NCBI GenBank assembly: GCA_037481615.1
Contig: JBBFLI010000020.1
DNA from: SpSt-501 sp037481615
Lineage (GTDB): Bacteria; Desulfobacterota; Desulfobacteria; Desulfobacterales; SpSt-501
Reading direction: 5' to 3' (one strand)
DNA length: 64,000 nucleotides
Shown here: positions 32,598-44,683 of the stretch, in pieces
Numbering within the stretch: the first letter of the stretch is position 1
How the letters are laid out: the number at the start of each line of letters is the position of its first letter
Position numbers and translations under genes: made by a program
Notes under the pieces: generated by a model
The model's input: only the letters and a program-made list of their open reading frames with translations
What the model was told of the DNA's origin: nothing
The model's database searches: none

Positions 32598-33362
32598 ATG
32601 AATGAAAAGAAATCGCCCGCGGGGATCCCCGCGATCGGCGGCGGCCCGCGAAATGCGCGCCTGCTGGGTTCCCTGCTCGAGGCTCCCGTCCCGAAACGGC
32701 TTTCCGAAGCCCAGGTGCGGATCATCCTCGACGCCCTCGCCGGCTCGCGGGACCCGGCGCTCGTGGCGCGCTTTCCTGCGGTGCTCGCCCTGTGTGCGCG
32801 GCGCGGCCTGCGGGTCGACTTCCAGAAACTGCTCGCACGCCACTGGGGCAAAAGCCCCCGGCGCCGCAACCTCGAGGATCTGCTCTGCGTGAGCGCGGCT
32901 CTTCTCCGGCGGCTCGGTGTGCCGCCGCCGGCAGGCCTGGAGAAGATGGTCGCCGCGCTTCCGGCGCGCACGCCCCCCCCCGGTGCGGGAACCGAGCTGC
33001 AGCTCGCGGGGGGAACGAAGGTGGCGCTCTCGGAGCTCGAAGAAGCCGTGCGCCGGAGCGCGACCGGCTCGCCCGCCGCCGAGGTTTCCCCCCCCCTCCC
33101 CGCCGCGCCGCCTGTGACGGCCGCTTCCCTCGAGGAACTCGCCGGCAAGCTCGTGTTGCTCTTTCCGCAAAAGCAGATCGAGCTGATCATGAAACGGCTG
33201 CGCGGCGGGCCGTTTACCAAGACCGAGCGGGAATACTTTTCGCGGGTCGTACGCAAGAAACTCGCCGCGGTCGCCGACCCCGCCGTCCAGGAGGCGGCCG
33301 CCCGACTTTCCCGCGGCCCGGGCGGGCGATCTCCGGCGTTTGAACCCTCCCGCCGGCCGTGA
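32598..33362 (+). CDS. Hypothetical protein (254 aa)
   Basis: The start at ATG 32598 follows GGGGAGGGG. Residues about 20-115 form a helical domain (LLGSLLEAPVPKRLSEAQVRIILDALAG, then LLARHWGKSPRRRNLEDLLCVSAALLRRLG). A Pro/Ala-rich linker follows. The end (LAGKLVLLFPQKQIELIMKRLRGGPFTKTEREYFSRVVRKKLAAVADP) is a basic helical segment seen in small DNA- or RNA-associated proteins. No enzyme motif is seen. Its promoter carries an operator-like palindrome, so it appears regulated. Confidence 0.6.
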   Translation: MNEKKSPAGIPAIGGGPRNARLLGSLLEAPVPKRLSEAQVRIILDALAGSRDPALVARFPAVLALCARRGLRVDFQKLLARHWGKSPRRRNLEDLLCVSAALLRRLGVPPPAGLEKMVAALPARTPPPGAGTELQLAGGTKVALSELEEAVRRSATGSPAAEVSPPLPAAPPVTAASLEELAGKLVLLFPQKQIELIMKRLRGGPFTKTEREYFSRVVRKKLAAVADPAVQEAAARLSRGPGGRSPAFEPSRRP

Positions 33363-33382
33363 TAGGATGATTGCCTGCCGCC

Positions 33383-33994
33383 ATGAACCTTCTCTGTGAA
33401 ATCGGCCTCCAGGCCGTCGAGGTGATGACGCTCGTCTTCGGCATCCTGGGGATGACGCTGGCGCTGCTCCTCTTGTTCGCCCCCCAGGCCGCGCGCAGCC
33501 TGAGCGAGACCCTGAACCGCTCCGTCGACCTCGACCGCCGGCTCGAGGTGCTCGACCGATCGATCGATACCGAACGCACGATCTACGGCCACCCGCGCCT
33601 CTTCGGGGCGGTTCTCACCGCCGGCTCGCTCTTCGCCCTCTTTTTCTTCCTCCTCCGCTTCGATGCCGCGGTGTTCTCCCGCGTCTTCTTCGGCCCCCAC
33701 CACCACGCCCTCTCCGGCGAGATCGTCTTCGCCGCGGTCGCCTGGGTGGGGCGGGTCGGCTGTGTCGCGGGGGTCCTGGTCGGGGTCGGGCTCATGCTCG
33801 TGCCTCGACGCGTGCGGGCGATCGACGAGAAGATGAAGTCCCCGATCGAGACGCGCTCCTGGTTCGAGAAGCTCGAGCGTCCCCGAACCGGCATCGACCG
33901 GTGGGTTTTCCGCCACCCGGTGTCTTCCGGGCTGGCGGTCGGATCGGTATCGGGGGTCCTGATCGTGTTATCGGTGATCAATCTGCTGCGTTGA
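33383..33994 (+). CDS. Membrane protein of unknown function (203 aa)
   Basis: Four hydrophobic helices are predicted: about 15-36 (MTLVFGILGMTLALLLLF), about 75-92, about 110-135 and near the C-terminus (SVSGVLIVLSVINLL). Between helices 1 and 2 is a charged segment (SLSETLNRSVDLDRRLEVLDRSIDTERTIYGHPRLFG). The C-terminal third has SPIETRSWFEKLERPRTGIDRWVFRHP. ATG 33383 is used instead of TTG 33371. Its close spacing to the next membrane gene suggests a two-gene unit of unknown role. Confidence 0.65.
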   Translation: MNLLCEIGLQAVEVMTLVFGILGMTLALLLLFAPQAARSLSETLNRSVDLDRRLEVLDRSIDTERTIYGHPRLFGAVLTAGSLFALFFFLLRFDAAVFSRVFFGPHHHALSGEIVFAAVAWVGRVGCVAGVLVGVGLMLVPRRVRAIDEKMKSPIETRSWFEKLERPRTGIDRWVFRHPVSSGLAVGSVSGVLIVLSVINLLR

Positions 33995-34009
33995 ACCCGG
34001 GAGGGTCTC

Positions 34010-34462
34010 GTGATCCGGATCCGGTTTTTTCCCCCTGAACGACTGGAAACGGCGTTCCCCTGGCCGTTGTGGGCGGTCGGCTGGCTGGCCGTGTTCCGCG
34101 CCTTCCTCTGGCTTGCCTGGGAGCCCGCGGCGGGCGAGGAGGTGTTGCGGCTTCTCGGCTGGAAGTATCTGCTCGGGGCGGCGCCGTATCTCGCCTGCGC
34201 GCTGGGGCTGTGGCGCAGGTGCCGCTGGGCGGCCTGGGGGGTGATCGGGCTTGCCGCGGCGGATCTCGCACTGCTGGCGGTCGCGCCGCGGAGCCTCTTC
34301 GCCTATCTCGTCGATTCGGAGATCTTCCCCTTTTCGATCGCCCTCTCGATCGTCCTGCTCCTCTGCGGCGGGCCGCTGGGCGATGTCGCCGTTCTCGCGC
34401 TCTCGCCCCGGCTGCTGCGGGCGACCGCCGCCCGGTCCGGGCGGGCGGCCGGAGGCGGCTGA
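34010..34462 (+). CDS. Small membrane protein of unknown function (150 aa)
   Basis: GTG 34010 follows GGGAGG. Four hydrophobic helices (about 20-40, 50-68, 75-95 and 105-125) make up most of the protein, which lacks polar motifs. It follows the previous membrane gene by 15 bp. Its TGA abuts the TGA of the opposing E1 beta gene, giving TGATCA shared by two converging stops at 34460-34465. Confidence 0.6.
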   Translation: MIRIRFFPPERLETAFPWPLWAVGWLAVFRAFLWLAWEPAAGEEVLRLLGWKYLLGAAPYLACALGLWRRCRWAAWGVIGLAAADLALLAVAPRSLFAYLVDSEIFPFSIALSIVLLLCGGPLGDVAVLALSPRLLRATAARSGRAAGGG

Positions 34463-35446
34463 TCAACGACCCGCGGCGGCGATCTCCGCCGCCGCGGCGG
34501 CGATCTCGTCCACGCTGGGGATGCAGGCTTCCTCGAGGTTGCGGCTGTAAGGGATGGGCGTGTTCCGCCCCGCCAGGCGGCGAACCGGGGCGGCGAGCTC
34601 CCCCCAGGCCTCCTCCATGATCGTCGCCGCAAGATCCCCCCCGACTCCCCCGCGCCGGACCGCCTCGTGCACGATGAGCACCCGGCCCGTCTTGCGGGCC
34701 GAGGCGAGCAGGGCCTTGCGGTCGAGGGGGACGAGGCTTCGCAGGTCGAGGACCTCGGCCTCGATCCCGCGCTCTGCGAGCCGCTCGGCCGCCGCCAGGC
34801 ACCGGTGGACCATGTAAGACCAGGACACCAGGGTCACGTCGCCGCCGCGGCGCTTCCAATCGGCGCACCCGAGGGGGAGCAGCGTCTCCTCCTCGGGCAC
34901 CGGCCCGGAGACGGCATAGAGCCGCTTGTGCTCGATGAAGACGACGGGGTGATCGTCGCGGATGGCCGACTTGAGCAGGCCGTAGGCGTCCGCCGGGGTT
35001 GCGGGCATCACGACCTTCAGGCCGGGGACGTGGTAGAAGAGCGCCTCCAGGCTCTGGGAATGCTGCGCGGCGAGCCCCTCGCCCACCCCGCCCTGGGTGC
35101 GGATCACGAGCGGCAATCGCCGGCGGCCGCCGGAGATGAACTCGATCTTGGCCGCCTGGTTGACGATCTGATCCATGGCGAGCAGGGCGAAATCGATGAA
35201 CAGCAGCTCGACCACCGGGCGAAGGCCGATCAGGGCGGCCCCCACCGCCATGCCCGTGAAGGAGGCCTCGGCGATCGGGGTGTCGATCACACGCTCCGGG
35301 CCGTAGCGGGCGAGCAGCCCCTCGGTCACCTTAAAGGAGCCGCCGCGCTCGGCGATCGTCTCCCCCAGCAGGAAAACGTGGGGGTCGCGCGCCATTTCCT
35401 CGTCCAGGGCGCGGCGCAGGGCTTCCCGATAAAGCAGTTCCGGCAT
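34463..35446 (-). CDS. 2-oxoacid (pyruvate/acetoin-type) dehydrogenase E1 beta subunit
   Basis: A 327-residue transketolase-fold subunit with the usual landmarks: YREALRRALDEEMARDPHVFLLGE, DTPIAEASFTGMAVGAALIGLRPVVE, IRTQGGVGEGLAAQHSQSLEALFYHVPGLKVVMP, and the C-terminal KTGRVLIVHEAVRRGGVGGDLAATI. With the alpha subunit it binds thiamine diphosphate and decarboxylates a 2-oxo acid or splits acetoin. It starts 17 bp after the alpha gene stop. E2 and E3 genes are not adjacent, so the complex partners must lie elsewhere. Confidence 0.93.
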   Translation of the reverse strand: MPELLYREALRRALDEEMARDPHVFLLGETIAERGGSFKVTEGLLARYGPERVIDTPIAEASFTGMAVGAALIGLRPVVELLFIDFALLAMDQIVNQAAKIEFISGGRRRLPLVIRTQGGVGEGLAAQHSQSLEALFYHVPGLKVVMPATPADAYGLLKSAIRDDHPVVFIEHKRLYAVSGPVPEEETLLPLGCADWKRRGGDVTLVSWSYMVHRCLAAAERLAERGIEAEVLDLRSLVPLDRKALLASARKTGRVLIVHEAVRRGGVGGDLAATIMEEAWGELAAPVRRLAGRNTPIPYSRNLEEACIPSVDEIAAAAAEIAAAGR

Positions 35447-35463
35447 GCGGGACCTCCGCCTCT

Positions 35464-36447
35464 TCAGGGCTCGATGGCGGCGAGAAAGGATGCGAGATCG
35501 GGTTCGGGGCTGTTCAGGGCGAAATCGATCGCCGCGGCGAGCTCGGCCTCGACCCCCGACTCGACGGCGGCGACGGCCCCCGGTTCGTCGATGCGCCGGC
35601 GCAGGATCGCGAGCGGGTCGCGCTCCTTCCAGGCGGCAAGCCGCCCGGGGTCGATGTAGTGCCCCGGGTCGTTCGCATGGTGCCCCCCCCAGCGGAAGGT
35701 GCGGGCCTCGATCAAGGTCGGCCCCTCGCCGCGGCGCGCACGTGCGACGGCCCGGCAGGTCTCGCGCCAGACGTCGATCGCATCGTTGCCGTCCACGCAG
35801 ATCCCCGGGACCCCGTAGGCCGGCCCGCGCCCGGCCAGCTCGCAGCAGCCGGTTGCGCACTCGATCGGCGTGGAGACGGCGTAGAAGTTGTTCTCGAGCA
35901 GGTAGATCACAGGCAGCCGGAAAACGCCCGCGAGGTTGAGCGACTCGGCGAAGACCCCGTTGTTCGAGGCCCCGTCGCTGAAGAAAGAGATGACGACCTG
36001 GTCGCCGCCCCGGACGCGGATGCCGAGGGCCGCCCCGGTCGCCAGCGGAATCCCCCCGCCGACGATGCCGTTGGCCCCCAGGTGGTTCAGGTCCGCGCTG
36101 GCGATGTGCATGGAGCCCCCGCGGCCGCGGCAGTAGCCGGTCTCGCGCCCCAGGATCTCGGCCATCATGAAGCGCAGGTCGGCTCCCTTGGCGATGCAGT
36201 GGCCGTGGCCGCGGTGGGTGCTGGCGATGTAGTCGTCGGGCCGCAGCGCGGCGCAGGCTCCCGCCGCCACGGCCTCCTCGCCGATGTAGGAGTGGAGGTA
36301 GCCGCGGATCAGCCCCTGGCGGTAGAAGTCGAGGCAGACCTCCTCGAAGCGCCGCGTGGCGAACATGTGGCGATACATCGTGAGCAGGAGCTCGCGGGGC
36401 GGAAGGACGGTTTCGTCGTCCGGGGCGGGGGTGACCATCGGTTGCAT
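35464..36447 (-). CDS. 2-oxoacid (pyruvate/acetoin-type) dehydrogenase E1 alpha subunit
   Basis: A 327-residue ThDP-binding subunit. ATG 36447 is chosen because GAGGGG immediately precedes it. Motifs are MFATRRFEEVCLDFYRQGLIRGYLHSYIGEEAVAAG, STHRGHGHCIAKGAD, GRGGSMHIASADLNHLGANGIVGGG and FFSDGASNNGVFAESLNLAGVFRLPVIYLLENN. The ThDP motif begins SDG instead of GDG but keeps Asp, Asn-Asn-Gly. The DxxRxH-type phosphorylation region of mitochondrial enzymes is absent, as in bacteria. An acetoin or branched-chain substrate cannot be excluded from sequence alone. Confidence 0.92.
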   Translation of the reverse strand: MQPMVTPAPDDETVLPPRELLLTMYRHMFATRRFEEVCLDFYRQGLIRGYLHSYIGEEAVAAGACAALRPDDYIASTHRGHGHCIAKGADLRFMMAEILGRETGYCRGRGGSMHIASADLNHLGANGIVGGGIPLATGAALGIRVRGGDQVVISFFSDGASNNGVFAESLNLAGVFRLPVIYLLENNFYAVSTPIECATGCCELAGRGPAYGVPGICVDGNDAIDVWRETCRAVARARRGEGPTLIEARTFRWGGHHANDPGHYIDPGRLAAWKERDPLAILRRRIDEPGAVAAVESGVEAELAAAIDFALNSPEPDLASFLAAIEP

Positions 36448-36546
36448 CCCCTCGGCAAATGATCGACCGGCCCCTGCCGGGAGGCGGCCGGGAGAGTCCC
36501 TTGTGGAGGAAGCCGCTTTCGAAGTCAACCGAAAAAGCGCCGTGGG

Positions 36547-38058
36547 TCACCGACGGCCGGGGAAGGGCTTCTCGAAGCGCTCCGGCGGGGGGGCGCCGAG
36601 CAGGCGATGGTTGAGGGCGATCTCATGGCGCAGGCGGCAGACCCGCTCGGCGAGAGCGACACGCAACGCCGCCTCCGCGAGGCCGTTGCGGCCGCAGCCG
36701 AGGACGCCCACCCCCTCGAGGAGGAGGCAGCCGCCCCCTTCCTCGAGCAGCCGCGGCAGACCGGACTTCTCCGGGTCGGGGAGAAACGCGGAGGCCCGGG
36801 CCGCCAGCAGGCGGACCCCGGCATGCCGGGCCTCGTCGTCCACGGGGAGGATTTCCGGATCCGGACCGGCGGCGGCCGTGATCGCGTGCGGGGCCGCGGC
36901 GAGGATGACGGCGCGGTACGGGGTCTGGGTGTGCACCAGCCGGTGCAGGGCGCCCTCGAGGCCGGCCGGTTCCTCTTCGAGCGGGCGGCGGACCCGCGGG
37001 ATCGCCCAGCCGGGCGGGGCGGCGGCGGCCGGCAACCAGGCGATCTCGCGCGCGGAGAGCCGCACGCTCATCGAACCCGTCCCGTAAGCGCTCAGGCCGA
37101 GCGCGAACAACGCCTCGGCCCAGGCCGCAAGGCGGCCGCTGGCGGGCCGGGCGACGGGCCGGGGGGGAGCCTCGCCGGGCTCGGGGGCGAGAGCCGCGGG
37201 CGCGACGGAGGCGAGGGCGCCCGCCGCCGGGGCGCCGGCACGGGCGAGAAGGAGGGCGATCTGTGCACTCTGCTCGAAGACGCACAGCCGGTGCAGACAA
37301 TCGGCCAGGCTGCGTCCCCGGCAGAAGGGCCCGTGCCCGGCGACGAGGACGAGCGGGCTTCCGGCGAGCGCGTGCGCAACGCCGGCGACCATTTCCTCGC
37401 CGGAGCCGAAGGACTCCCGGAAGGAGACAACCGGCACCGGACCCAGAATCCGTCTCCCCCAGAGGTCCGGCGGGTCGAACCACCGCCCGGGGGACGGGCG
37501 GTGGCCTTCGCGGCGCGGCGGCGACAGCAGCGGCGGTCTTCCGTCCTCCCCGTAGCCGAGGAGCCCGCCGAAGAAGGCGTGCGCATGGGCGCACGCGGCG
37601 GCCCCCGGCAACCGAAGCACCGCGCCATGGGTGGCGAGTTCCGAAGACGGACGTCCTCCCCCCTCCACGGCGAGGTCGGAGAGGCGCACCCGCACCAGTT
37701 CAGCGGGGCGGAGGTTGCCGAGGGGGGCTCCCGAGGCGGTGATCCAGAAACGGGAGGGGTCGGCGGGGTCGAGGGCGGAGAGATTCCCGCTGTGCGTGTG
37801 ATTCAGCCCGGCATCCTGCAGGGCGGAGCCCACACGCCGGAAAGCAAGGCAGACCTCCGCCGGCGGGGGGATGGCGTGGGGGGTCCGGCGCAGAGGCTTG
37901 GCTCCTTGGGCGGCGCGAGCCGCGAAGCGAGCGCCTTCGCCGCCGCCAGCGGCGGGGGAGGCGGGCGCATCCGAAAATGATCTTGCTTCCCTGCGGTCGC
38001 CGATTCGCTCCCGCCGGCTGCAGGGGCTTCCCTTCCCCCGCCGCGGCGACCGCACCAC
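36547..38058 (-). CDS. Tandem class II aldolase/adducin-like protein, second domain degenerate
   Basis: The product has two aldolase_II folds. The first has LNHTHSGNLSALDP, RFWITASGAPLGNL, THGAVLRL, the metal pair CAHAHAFFGG and later AGHGPF, all needed for zinc. The second (from about residue 300: ALGLSAYGTGSMSVRLS, LHRLVHTQTPYRAVILAAAPHAI) keeps the fold pattern but lacks the HAH pair. Family members split phosphorylated sugars or act on rare aldehydes. Conserved sequence begins near 37870 but the only in-frame starts are GTG at 38055-38058 or GTG 37833, so the N-terminus is unsettled. It precedes the E1 pair by 99 bp. Confidence 0.7.
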   Translation of the reverse strand: MVRSPRRGKGSPCSRRERIGDRREARSFSDAPASPAAGGGEGARFAARAAQGAKPLRRTPHAIPPPAEVCLAFRRVGSALQDAGLNHTHSGNLSALDPADPSRFWITASGAPLGNLRPAELVRVRLSDLAVEGGGRPSSELATHGAVLRLPGAAACAHAHAFFGGLLGYGEDGRPPLLSPPRREGHRPSPGRWFDPPDLWGRRILGPVPVVSFRESFGSGEEMVAGVAHALAGSPLVLVAGHGPFCRGRSLADCLHRLCVFEQSAQIALLLARAGAPAAGALASVAPAALAPEPGEAPPRPVARPASGRLAAWAEALFALGLSAYGTGSMSVRLSAREIAWLPAAAAPPGWAIPRVRRPLEEEPAGLEGALHRLVHTQTPYRAVILAAAPHAITAAAGPDPEILPVDDEARHAGVRLLAARASAFLPDPEKSGLPRLLEEGGGCLLLEGVGVLGCGRNGLAEAALRVALAERVCRLRHEIALNHRLLGAPPPERFEKPFPGRR

Positions 38059-38067
38059 GGGCCGGCG

Positions 38068-38144
38068 TGGTCGGGGCGGGGAGATTTGAACTCCCGACTC
38101 CCTGCTCCCAAAGCAGGTGCGCTACCAGGCTGCGCTACGCCCCG
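38068..38144 (-). tRNA. tRNA-Pro (UGG)
   Basis: A 77-nt cloverleaf with CCA encoded. Acceptor CGGGGCG pairs with CGCCCCG, D-arm GCGCAGCCTGGTAGCGC, anticodon loop CTTTGGGA with anticodon TGG, and T-loop GTTCAAATC. The following protein gene starts about 10 bp past its 3' end. Confidence 0.95.
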
Positions 38145-38222
38145 CGATCGTGGCCCCTCTTAGCACGGCGAAATGCGGCCAGGCAAGTATGCGGCCGCCG
38201 CGGGGATGCGGCGCAACAGCGG

Positions 38223-38251
38223 TTGACACGGCTCGTCTTTGCCTCTATACT
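38223..38251 (+). promoter_or_regulatory. Strong sigma-70 promoter upstream of tRNA-Leu and tig
   Basis: TTGACA (38223-38228), 17 bp, TATACT (38246-38251), nearly consensus. It precedes tRNA-Leu by 115 bp and may drive both the tRNA and trigger factor. Confidence 0.75.
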
Positions 38252-38366
38252 CTTGAAAGGAAATGAAATTTTTATCTTTCTGCCTGTGTTATCGACGCGT
38301 TAGGGCTTTTTGCCGGCGCGGGGGAGACTCTTGCGCCTCAAACCGAACCCGCAAGGGGCCGCGGCT

Positions 38367-38453
38367 GCGAGAGTGGCGGAACTGGTAGACGCACTGGACT
38401 TAGGATCCAGCTCTGGCGACAGAATGGGAGTTCAAATCTCCCCTCTCGCACCA
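38367..38453 (+). tRNA. tRNA-Leu (UAG)
   Basis: An 87-nt class II tRNA with long variable arm and encoded CCA. Acceptor GCGAGAG pairs with CTCTCGC, anticodon stem CTGGA/TCCAG encloses CTTAGGA with anticodon TAG, and T-loop is GTTCAAATC. Trigger factor follows 74 bp downstream. Confidence 0.96.
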
Positions 38454-38526
38454 GAACGAACAGACGGTCCGGGTCCCCGTGCGGGGCGGCCGCCCGAGGC
38501 GTACAATCCCCTCACGGATGGAGGAC

Positions 38527-39861
38527 ATGCAGGTTACCGTTGAAGACATCAGCAGCGTGAAGAAGACGCTCCGGGTCGAGATCCCCCGCGAGGAGGTCTC
38601 CCGGGAGATCGACCGCGCCTACGACGAGGTGCGGCGCACGGCGCGCGTGAAGGGGTTCCGGCCCGGCAAGACGCCGCGTTCGGTGCTGGAGAGGATGTTC
38701 AAAAAGGAGATCCTCGAGGATGTGACCGCCCGGCTCCTGGAGCGCTCCTTCCTCGATGCCGTGCGCGAGCGGGAACTCCGGGTCGTCGGCCGGCCGCGGT
38801 TCGATGCCCCGGAGCTCAAGCCCGAAGAGCCCCTCGTCTACGCGGCGACCGTGGAGGTGGCCCCGCGGATCGGGGAGGTCCCCTTCCGGGGCCTCAAGCT
38901 CAAACGTCCCCGCTACCGCGTGAGCGAGGCGGAGGTGGAGGCTCACCTCAAGCGCATGCAGCAGCACCTGGCGCGGCTCGAGCCCCTGGCCGAGCCCCGG
39001 CCGGCCGCGGCCGGCGATGTGCTGCGCATCGATTTCGAGGGCTTCGAGGGCGGGAAACCCTGCCCCGAGACCCCGCGGACCGAGAATTTCACCGTCAAGC
39101 TGGGCGGAAGGCGGGTGCTGCCGGCCTTCGAGGAGGGGCTGACCGGGATGCAGGCCGGCGAGACGCGCGAGTTTCCGGTGACCTTCCCCCTGGATTACGA
39201 GAACGCGCGCCTCGCCGGCCGGGAGATCACCTTCCGCGTGACGCTCCGGGAGATCCGCACCGAGGTTCTGCCGCCGATCGACGACGACCTCGCCCGGCGG
39301 ATCGGCCCCTACACGACGCTCGAAGAGCTGCGGGGGAAGATCGTCTCCCAGCTCGAGGAGGGCTACCGCAAGCGGGTCGAGCAGGAGCTGAACGAGCAGG
39401 CCTTCCGCCAGCTCCTCGAGCGGGTCTCCTTCGAGGTCCCGGAAGCGCTCGTCGAGGCCGAACTCGAGGGGATCCTCGAGGAGACCGAACGCGCCTTCGA
39501 GTCGCGCAACAGCACCCTCGAAGAGGCGGGCTTGAGCCGCGATTCGATCGCCGCGACCTACCGCGAGACGGCCGTGAACCAGGTCAAGCGGCACCTGCTG
39601 CTCGGGCGGATCGTCGAGCAGGAGAAACTCGAGCTGCCGCCGGAGGAACTCGAGCGGGCGATGGTCGAGATCGCCGGGCGCCTGCAGCAGCCGCTCTCGT
39701 TCGTCCAGAACTATTACCGCGAGATGCCCGAGAAGCTCGAGGCCCTGCGGCATGCGCTTCTCGAGAAGAAGGCGGCGGCGCTGATCCTGGAAACGGGCGA
39801 GATCGAGGACGTGGACCCCCCCGCCGAAGGGGGGGGGACGCAGAGCGGGGCGGCGGCCTGA
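38527..39861 (+). CDS. tig: Trigger factor (ribosome-associated chaperone, PPIase)
   Basis: A 444-residue chaperone. MQVTVEDISSVKKTLRVEI begins the ribosome-binding domain, with the GFRPGKTPRSVLERMF loop that contacts L23 (residues about 42-57). The FKBP-like PPIase domain (about 155-240) has GDVLRIDFEGFEGGKP and GGRRVLPAFEEGLTGM. The C-terminal helical arms (240-430) end acidic. ATG 38527 is preferred to 38518 for homology. It leads the classic tig-clpP-clpX-lon order, so nascent-chain folding and ATP-dependent proteolysis are co-located. Confidence 0.97.
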   Translation: MQVTVEDISSVKKTLRVEIPREEVSREIDRAYDEVRRTARVKGFRPGKTPRSVLERMFKKEILEDVTARLLERSFLDAVRERELRVVGRPRFDAPELKPEEPLVYAATVEVAPRIGEVPFRGLKLKRPRYRVSEAEVEAHLKRMQQHLARLEPLAEPRPAAAGDVLRIDFEGFEGGKPCPETPRTENFTVKLGGRRVLPAFEEGLTGMQAGETREFPVTFPLDYENARLAGREITFRVTLREIRTEVLPPIDDDLARRIGPYTTLEELRGKIVSQLEEGYRKRVEQELNEQAFRQLLERVSFEVPEALVEAELEGILEETERAFESRNSTLEEAGLSRDSIAATYRETAVNQVKRHLLLGRIVEQEKLELPPEELERAMVEIAGRLQQPLSFVQNYYREMPEKLEALRHALLEKKAAALILETGEIEDVDPPAEGGGTQSGAAA

Positions 39862-39899
39862 CGCCGCAGGATTTCTCATAGGAAGGAGAGCCAACCACC

Positions 39900-40517
39900 G
39901 TGCCACTGATTCCGATCGTGATCGAGCAGAGCAGCCGCGGCGAGCGGGCCTACGACATCTATTCGCGGCTGCTGAAGGACCGCATCATCTTTCTCGGCTC
40001 GGCGATGAACGACGAGATCGCCAATCTCCTGATCGCCCAGCTGCTGTTCCTCGAGTCGGAGGACCCCGACAAGGACATCAACTTCTACATCAACTCCCCC
40101 GGGGGGCTCGTGACCGCCGGCCTGGCCGTCTACGACACGATGCAGTACATCAAGCCCGACATCGCCACCGTCTGCATCGGGCAGGCGGCGAGCATGGGGG
40201 CGCTCTTGCTGACGGCGGGGACCAAGGGCAAGCGCTACTCGCTGCCCAACGCGCGCATCCTCATCCACCAGCCGATGGGCGGCTTTCAGGGGCAGGCCTC
40301 GGACATCGAGATCCAGGCGCGGGAGATCCTGCGGATGAAGGACACCCTGAACCAGATCCTCGTCCGCCACACGGGCAAGAGCCTGGAGCAGATCCAGCGG
40401 GACACCGACCGCGACTACTTCATGAGCGCCCAGGAGGCCCGCGATTACGGCATCATCGACCATGTCATCGCCAACCGCGCGGATCTCGAGCGGCTGGATT
40501 CCACGGAGAAGAAATAG
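39900..40517 (+). CDS. clpP: ClpP protease proteolytic subunit
   Basis: A 205-residue serine protease whose double heptamer ring forms the Clp degradation chamber. Motifs are INFYINSPGGLVTAGLAVYD, catalytic Ser in IGQAASMGALLLTAG, catalytic His in RILIHQPMGGFQGQASDIEI, and the Asp in IQRDTDRDYFM. GTG start, preceded by AAGGAGAG. It ends two bases before clpX ATG, so the two are made together. Confidence 0.98.
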   Translation: MPLIPIVIEQSSRGERAYDIYSRLLKDRIIFLGSAMNDEIANLLIAQLLFLESEDPDKDINFYINSPGGLVTAGLAVYDTMQYIKPDIATVCIGQAASMGALLLTAGTKGKRYSLPNARILIHQPMGGFQGQASDIEIQAREILRMKDTLNQILVRHTGKSLEQIQRDTDRDYFMSAQEARDYGIIDHVIANRADLERLDSTEKK

Positions 40518-40518
40518 G

Positions 40519-41763
<1,245 letters not shown>

Positions 41764-41782
41764 GCCTGGTTTTCCCCCGATT

Positions 41783-41814
41783 CCCGCCCGCGGGCCTCCC
41801 CTGCCGCGGGCGGG
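41783..41814. terminator. GC-rich hairpin between clpX and lon
   Basis: CCCGCCCGCGG and CCGCGGGCGGG form an 11-bp perfect stem around a 10-base loop, 20 bp after the clpX stop. No T-run follows, so it may be an attenuator, mRNA-stabilising hairpin or weak terminator rather than a standard one. Confidence 0.45.
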
Positions 41815-41835
41815 AGCGTTTCCGGGAGTGACCCC

Positions 41836-44277
<2,442 letters not shown>

Positions 44278-44314
44278 AGGCAGCGGGAGCCGGGGGCGAA
44301 GGGCACCTTCTGTC

Positions 44315-44343
44315 TTGACAGGACCTGTCGATTCGGGTAGCTT
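44315..44343 (+). promoter_or_regulatory. Promoter for the tRNA-Val/tRNA-Asp pair
   Basis: TTGACA (44315-44320), 17 bp, TAGCTT (44338-44343), 22 bp before tRNA-Val in an AT-rich spacer after lon. Confidence 0.65.
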
Positions 44344-44365
44344 TTCACTTTACTACAAGGGGTTC

Positions 44366-44438
44366 GGGCGGATAGCTCAGCCGGGAGAGCGTCGGCCTTA
44401 CAAGCCGAAGGTCACAGGTTCGATCCCTGTTCCGCCTA
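44366..44438 (+). tRNA. tRNA-Val (UAC)
   Basis: A 73-nt cloverleaf without encoded CCA. Acceptor GGGCGGA pairs with TCCGCCT, D-arm has AGCTCAGCCGGGAGAGC, anticodon loop CTTACAA gives anticodon TAC, and T-arm is CAGGTTCGATCCCTG. Confidence 0.95.
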
Positions 44439-44496
44439 CCCCGCCGGTTCGAGGGGGGTCAGGCGGGAGGGGAGAAGCTGCATCACAGGTCGTTGC

Positions 44497-44574
44497 GGGG
44501 GCGTAGCTCAGTTTGGTTAGAGCGCCGGCCTGTCACGTCGGAGGTCGCGAGTTCGAGCCTCGTCGTCCCCGCCA
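44497..44574 (+). tRNA. tRNA-Asp (GUC)
   Basis: A 78-nt tRNA with CCA encoded. Acceptor GGGGGCG pairs with CGTCCCC (one G-U), D-arm AGCTCAGTTTGGTTAGAGC, anticodon loop CTGTCAC with anticodon GTC, T-loop GTTCGAGCC. Confidence 0.95.
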
Positions 44575-44683
44575 CTTTCTGCAAGGGCCCGAGAGCGATC
44601 GAAGGCCCTTGCTTCTTTTTACGCAATGCCCCAGCTCGCCGGGCCGGCCGTTTTCAAGCCCCGGGAAGCCGAAGGTTCGAGGC

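Noticed and set aside
34463..36550. A 695-residue E1 alpha-beta fusion
   Set aside because: The first half is a shadow frame of the E1 alpha gene. The beta subunit has its own start at 35446 and alpha is in another frame.
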